Positions 5,776-7,835 of a DNA stretch of 7,835 bases are shown here, one piece after another (the stretch's first letter is position 1; each line of letters begins with the position of its first letter). Source of the DNA: Methanobacteriaceae archaeon. Its GTDB lineage: Archaea; Methanobacteriota; Methanobacteria; Methanobacteriales; Methanobacteriaceae. A program made the position numbers and the translations under genes. The stretch is taken from NCBI GenBank assembly GCA_017883605.1, contig JADGNH010000089.1, forward strand, positions 1 through 7,835, written 5' to 3'. The notes beneath the pieces were generated by a model that did no database searches, was not told the DNA's origin, and was given only the letters and a program-made list of their open reading frames with translations.

Positions 5776-5805
5776 AGTTCTATATAGAACTTAGTTCTAT
5801 ATAAG
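5776..5805. promoter_or_regulatory. Divergent catalase/regulator promoter with overlapping palindromes
   Basis: AGTTCTATATAGAACT (5776-5791) is a perfect 16-bp palindrome. It overlaps a second dyad, TATATAGAAC (5781-5790), TTA, GTTCTATATA (5794-5803). TTAGTTCTATATA therefore occurs twice, 17 bases apart. The TATATA cores can serve as TATA boxes in both directions: a minus-strand start near 5775-5757 for catalase and a plus-strand start near 5826 for the regulator. A bound repressor would cover both. The neighbouring Fur-like protein is the obvious candidate, by position. Confidence 0.7.
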
Positions 5806-5851
5806 TTTTTCTTCGATAACTTTTTATTCAATTAGAATTAATTAATATTTT

Positions 5852-6238
5852 ATGGAAAGGAAATTAAAGGAAAAGAAAATTAAAATCACACCACAACGGC
5901 TGGAATTAACCAGGAAACTGGAAGAATTAAAAAACACTCATCCCTCATTTAATGAAATATACAAAGCTATGAAAGCCACACACCCGAATGTAAGCCGTTC
6001 CACGGTACATGAAAATCTAAAATTACTGGTTGAACTGGGCATTATACAAAATTTTCATTATAAAGGTGAAATTCACTACGAAATGAACCCGGAGCCCCAT
6101 GTAAACCTAGCTGAATCCAGTGGCACCATAAGAGATATTAAAAATCATGAGATCAGGAAACATCTGGAAGAGATAGAAAAAATCATAGAGAAAAAGGAAA
6201 AGATAAAAATTAAAACTTTGTTGGTCATTGTAGAGTAA
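5852..6238 (+). CDS. Fur/PerR-family transcriptional regulator, 128 aa, Cys-less
   Basis: Residues 1-75 form the Fur-type winged helix: KITPQRLELTRKL, HPSFNEIYKAMKATHP, then the recognition helix SRSTVHENLKLLVELGII. Residues 76-128 match the dimerisation domain, with HYEMNPEPHVNLAESSGTIRDI and a Lys/Glu-rich helix before IKTLLVIVE. Fur and PerR usually have HxH followed by CxxC at this place. Here the text is HVN and AESS: both Cys are replaced (Ala87, Ser90) and the second His is Asn85, while His30, His83 and Asp95 remain. The protein has no cysteine at all. It may still sense Fe/Mn and peroxide through the remaining site, or another signal. The ATG at 5852 has no ribosome binding site, so a leaderless or short-leader message is likely. 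Its divergent position suggests control of catalase and of itself through the dyads at 5776-5803. Confidence 0.9.
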   Translation: MERKLKEKKIKITPQRLELTRKLEELKNTHPSFNEIYKAMKATHPNVSRSTVHENLKLLVELGIIQNFHYKGEIHYEMNPEPHVNLAESSGTIRDIKNHEIRKHLEEIEKIIEKKEKIKIKTLLVIVE

Positions 6239-6284
6239 TCGGATATTTATAAATTGGAAAGAAGATTTGAAAGTGTTTATAATT

Positions 6285-6293
6285 AAAAAAAAA
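6285..6293 (-). terminator. T9 tract beyond the serine protease
   Basis: Nine A on the plus strand give T9 on the minus strand, the longest homopolymer in this convergent gap and a plausible end for minus-strand transcripts. On the plus strand the T6 run at 6331-6336 could serve the regulator gene. Confidence 0.35.
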
Positions 6294-6295
6294 GA

Positions 6296-6374
6296 TCTAT
6301 AAGGTCTTTTACAAATTATAGGCCTAATCGTTTTTTACAAATTTATAGTCTATAAGGTCTTTTACAAATTATAG
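6296..6374. repeat. 26-bp tandem repeat with internal hairpin, about three copies
   Basis: Copies at 6296-6321 and 6349-6374 are identical over 26 bases: CTATAA, a 13-base middle GGTCTTTTACAAA, and TTATAG, preceded by T. The arms are complementary, so each forms a six-base stem. The middle copy (6322-6348) is diverged but keeps TTTTTTACAAATTTATAG. Spacing is about 26-27 bases. It sits between the convergent regulator and protease genes. It is not a CRISPR array, as there are no unique spacers of constant size. Confidence 0.85.
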
Positions 6375-6401
6375 TCTATTCAGTGCTTACCGGTTTTTAA
6401 C

Positions 6402-7457
6402 CTAAATAACAGTAATAGCAACATTGTTTTTTTTGCATATTTGTATTAAATATTCTGAAGATAAGAAGACGCTGGATTGTGATCCTATTTGTTGGGTAAA
6501 ATGTTTTCTGGTTTCAACTCCGTAGATTACAATACCCATCACCCCATTTCGGGCGTTTAAAACGGGGCCTCCACTATAACCTTCAGCTGTAGGTGCATTT
6601 GTCTCATAATAGGCTGTGCCTAAAGAATTTAGTGTTTTGGCTATTACAGAACCTGACGTTGTTGATGGTGTTAGTGATTGGTTTGTTTGAGACTGCACCC
6701 CACTTGCATTAGCTGGATAACCATATATACGGACATTTTCGTTGATTGTTGGTTTTTGCGAACTTATGGCAAGGGCTGGTAGATTTTTGTTACCGGGATT
6801 AATCTTTAGGAGAGCAACATCCTCATCAGTGTTAGGATCTCCAACATCAACCAATTCAGCGTTAAGCGGATTATTAGCAATGCCCAGAGATGCTGGAAAT
6901 TTGACTTTTATAACCTGTTTATATGAATTTGTACTTATCAAGTTTTTTTCAATTAATAAATCAGTTAAAACCCCCATATTCTGTTCCGTTTGTAAATTAG
7001 GCCCGTTAACACTAGTATTATTATTTAGCAGTTCCACTCCTAATTGCGAATTATACTTTGATAAATAATATGCTACGGCTGCTTGTTCTATATACTGTTT
7101 TATATCACTATCATCCATTTTTTTGAGTATTTTTTGATTTTTCAGAGTCTGAGGATCAGCTATAACATGAAATGCGGTTATTATATAACCATCATTGGTA
7201 ACAACAACTCCTGAACCGGTGTCCAGAGGATAATAACTAATATCAATAATTACTGTTTTTTTGAGTTATGGATCTGTCAATGTAACTGCACCTGAAACTC
7301 CATTTTCAATGTAAACTGTAGAACTAGCTGATTGAGAAGAAAAACCGGTCAATTGAGAAGAGAAAGAATTTGCAAGGATATTACCAGCTACAAAAATTCC
7401 AGAAATCGCCAGGAAACCCACCAAAATTAATATTAATACTTTGTTACTCAATCTCAC
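6402..7457 (-). pseudogene. Membrane-anchored trypsin-like serine protease with in-frame stop
   Basis: One frame runs 351 codons from GTG 7457 to TAG 6402-6404 with a single TAA at codon 64 (7266-7268). Residues 1-30 are a signal peptide or membrane anchor (KVLILILVGFLAISGIFVAG). After the stop come GSGVVVTNDGYIITAFHVI (His97), DEDVALLKI (Asp213) and TAEGYSGGPVLN (Ser295), the full triad of the S1/HtrA-like peptidases, so an extracellular or envelope protease. The His-to-Asp distance holds an extra segment of roughly 75 residues (about 100-180) not usual in HtrA. A product starting at the ATG at 7118 would lack His97 and be inactive. TAA differs from CAA by one transition. There is no neighbouring sign of stop-codon recoding. 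GGTGGA precedes the GTG as ribosome binding site. It is either a nonsense pseudogene or a base error; the remaining frame is fully open, so any loss is recent. Confidence 0.8.
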
Positions 7458-7511
7458 TGTTTATGTCCACCAGATAAATTTATCAGAAGGTTATACAAAT
7501 TATTTTTAATT

Positions 7512-7549
7512 GATCTGTATCATGATAAAGATCTGTTAATCATGATAAA
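7512..7549. repeat. Tandem pair of operator-like repeats upstream of the protease
   Basis: GATCTGTATCATGATAAA (7512-7529) is followed at once by GATCTGTTAATCATGATAAA (7530-7549), the same text with a two-base indel. TATCATGATA (7518-7527) is a perfect palindrome and ATCATGAT recurs at 7539-7546. They lie beside a minus-strand TATA-like site (TTATATTTA, 7555-7547), so a regulator of the protease gene could bind here. Confidence 0.65.
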
Positions 7550-7608
7550 TATAATCTCTTTCCAATTTTTACCCCCAGATCCGTGTCTAAATTCCCTTAA
7601 AAACACTT

Positions 7609-7617
7609 TTTATATAA
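7609..7617. promoter_or_regulatory. TATA-like site, direction uncertain
   Basis: TTTATATAA fits an archaeal TATA box on either strand. On plus no good open frame follows within the window; on minus the protease start is about 150 bases away. It is offered only as a candidate. Confidence 0.25.
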
Positions 7618-7733
7618 TTATTAGCTTCAGAAATAATAGATATTTGAGTTATATGCTGTAAATTCCATATTGAACTCTTAAAATTTTGTTTTAGAAGAAA
7701 TCCTCTGAAATTCTATAAAATAATGCAATTTTG

Positions 7734-7790
7734 TATAATTAAAGTGATACATCAGCGTATATATACAATTAAAGTGGTATATCTGCATAT
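7734..7790. repeat. 27-bp direct repeat at 30-bp spacing
   Basis: The stretches 7734-7760 and 7764-7790 agree at 22 of 27 bases, sharing AATTAAAGTG and the pattern TA-ATC-GC-TAT. The 30-bp offset is about three helical turns, as for paired binding sites. The repeat ends about 30 bases before a possible gene start at 7821. Confidence 0.65.
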
Positions 7791-7820
7791 TTTATCCTAA
7801 ATTAAGTAATTTTTATTTTT

Positions 7821-7835
7821 ATGGAGTTTTTAAAG
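7821..7835 (+). CDS. Possible start of a gene running off the window
   Basis: ATG at 7821 begins MEFLK and remains open to the edge. There is no ribosome binding site. A TATA-like ATATTTTAT at 7787-7795 would place a leaderless transcript start close to this ATG, and the repeat pair just upstream would suit a regulated promoter. Five codons cannot establish a gene. Confidence 0.2.

Noticed and set aside
6296..6374. CRISPR array
   Set aside because: There are only three units, the middle one diverged, directly abutting with no spacers, and no cas gene.
7266..7268. Programmed readthrough or pyrrolysine at the protease stop
   Set aside because: The codon is TAA, not TAG, and no structured element follows.
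7723..7800. 25-codon ORF beginning MQFCIIKV
   Set aside because: It runs through the direct repeat, has no ribosome binding site, and its text is explained by the repeat.

Overview
The window looks like chromosomal DNA from an AT-rich methanogenic archaeon, most likely a member of the Methanobacteriaceae (Methanobacterium-like). The reasons are an MJ0208/AfpA-type archaeoflavoprotein, a Methanobacteriales-type THUMP protein, archaeal TATA boxes, strong GGAGG ribosome binding sites and oligo-T 3' ends. The genus is an inference; no rRNA or other marker gene is present.

Layout. (1) 1-680, plus strand: a 19-residue arginine-rich microprotein, an 82-residue Arg-rich SHOCT-domain protein and a small hydrophobic membrane protein. 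The last lacks an ATG at the ideal position and has AGG there. (2) 713-1286, minus: a THUMP-domain protein broken by a +1 shift, with ATA where ATG is expected. (3) 1287-2377: about 1.1 kb without an intact gene, holding possible coding debris, a 20-bp tandem repeat and a promoter-like site. (4) 2378-2662, plus: a 94-residue protein of unknown function. (5) 2954-5716, minus: rubrerythrin, archaeoflavoprotein and monofunctional haem catalase in one orientation. (6) 5852-6238, plus: a Fur/PerR-family regulator divergent from catalase, with a 16-bp perfect palindrome and an overlapping second dyad between them. (7) 6239-6401: hairpin-forming tandem repeats between convergent genes. (8) 6402-7457, minus: a membrane-anchored trypsin-like serine protease interrupted by an in-frame TAA. 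(9) 7458-7835: promoter-type DNA with two separate tandem repeat pairs and possibly the first codons of another gene.

How the genes work together. The core is an oxygen and peroxide defence cluster. Catalase dismutates H2O2, rubrerythrin reduces peroxide through its diiron and rubredoxin sites, and the FMN-type archaeoflavoprotein between them is a plausible electron carrier. The Fur-like protein is the obvious candidate regulator, although the usual Cys pair and one His of the Fur/PerR metal sites are replaced. The rubrerythrin promoter carries a different, repeated operator-like element (TTTGACTT, four copies), which suggests a second regulatory input.

The defence genes are intact, while three genes in the flanks each carry single-base lesions. 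Either these are real decay or the flanking sequence contains uncorrected errors; the window alone cannot decide. I see no tRNA, rRNA, CRISPR array or insertion sequence.
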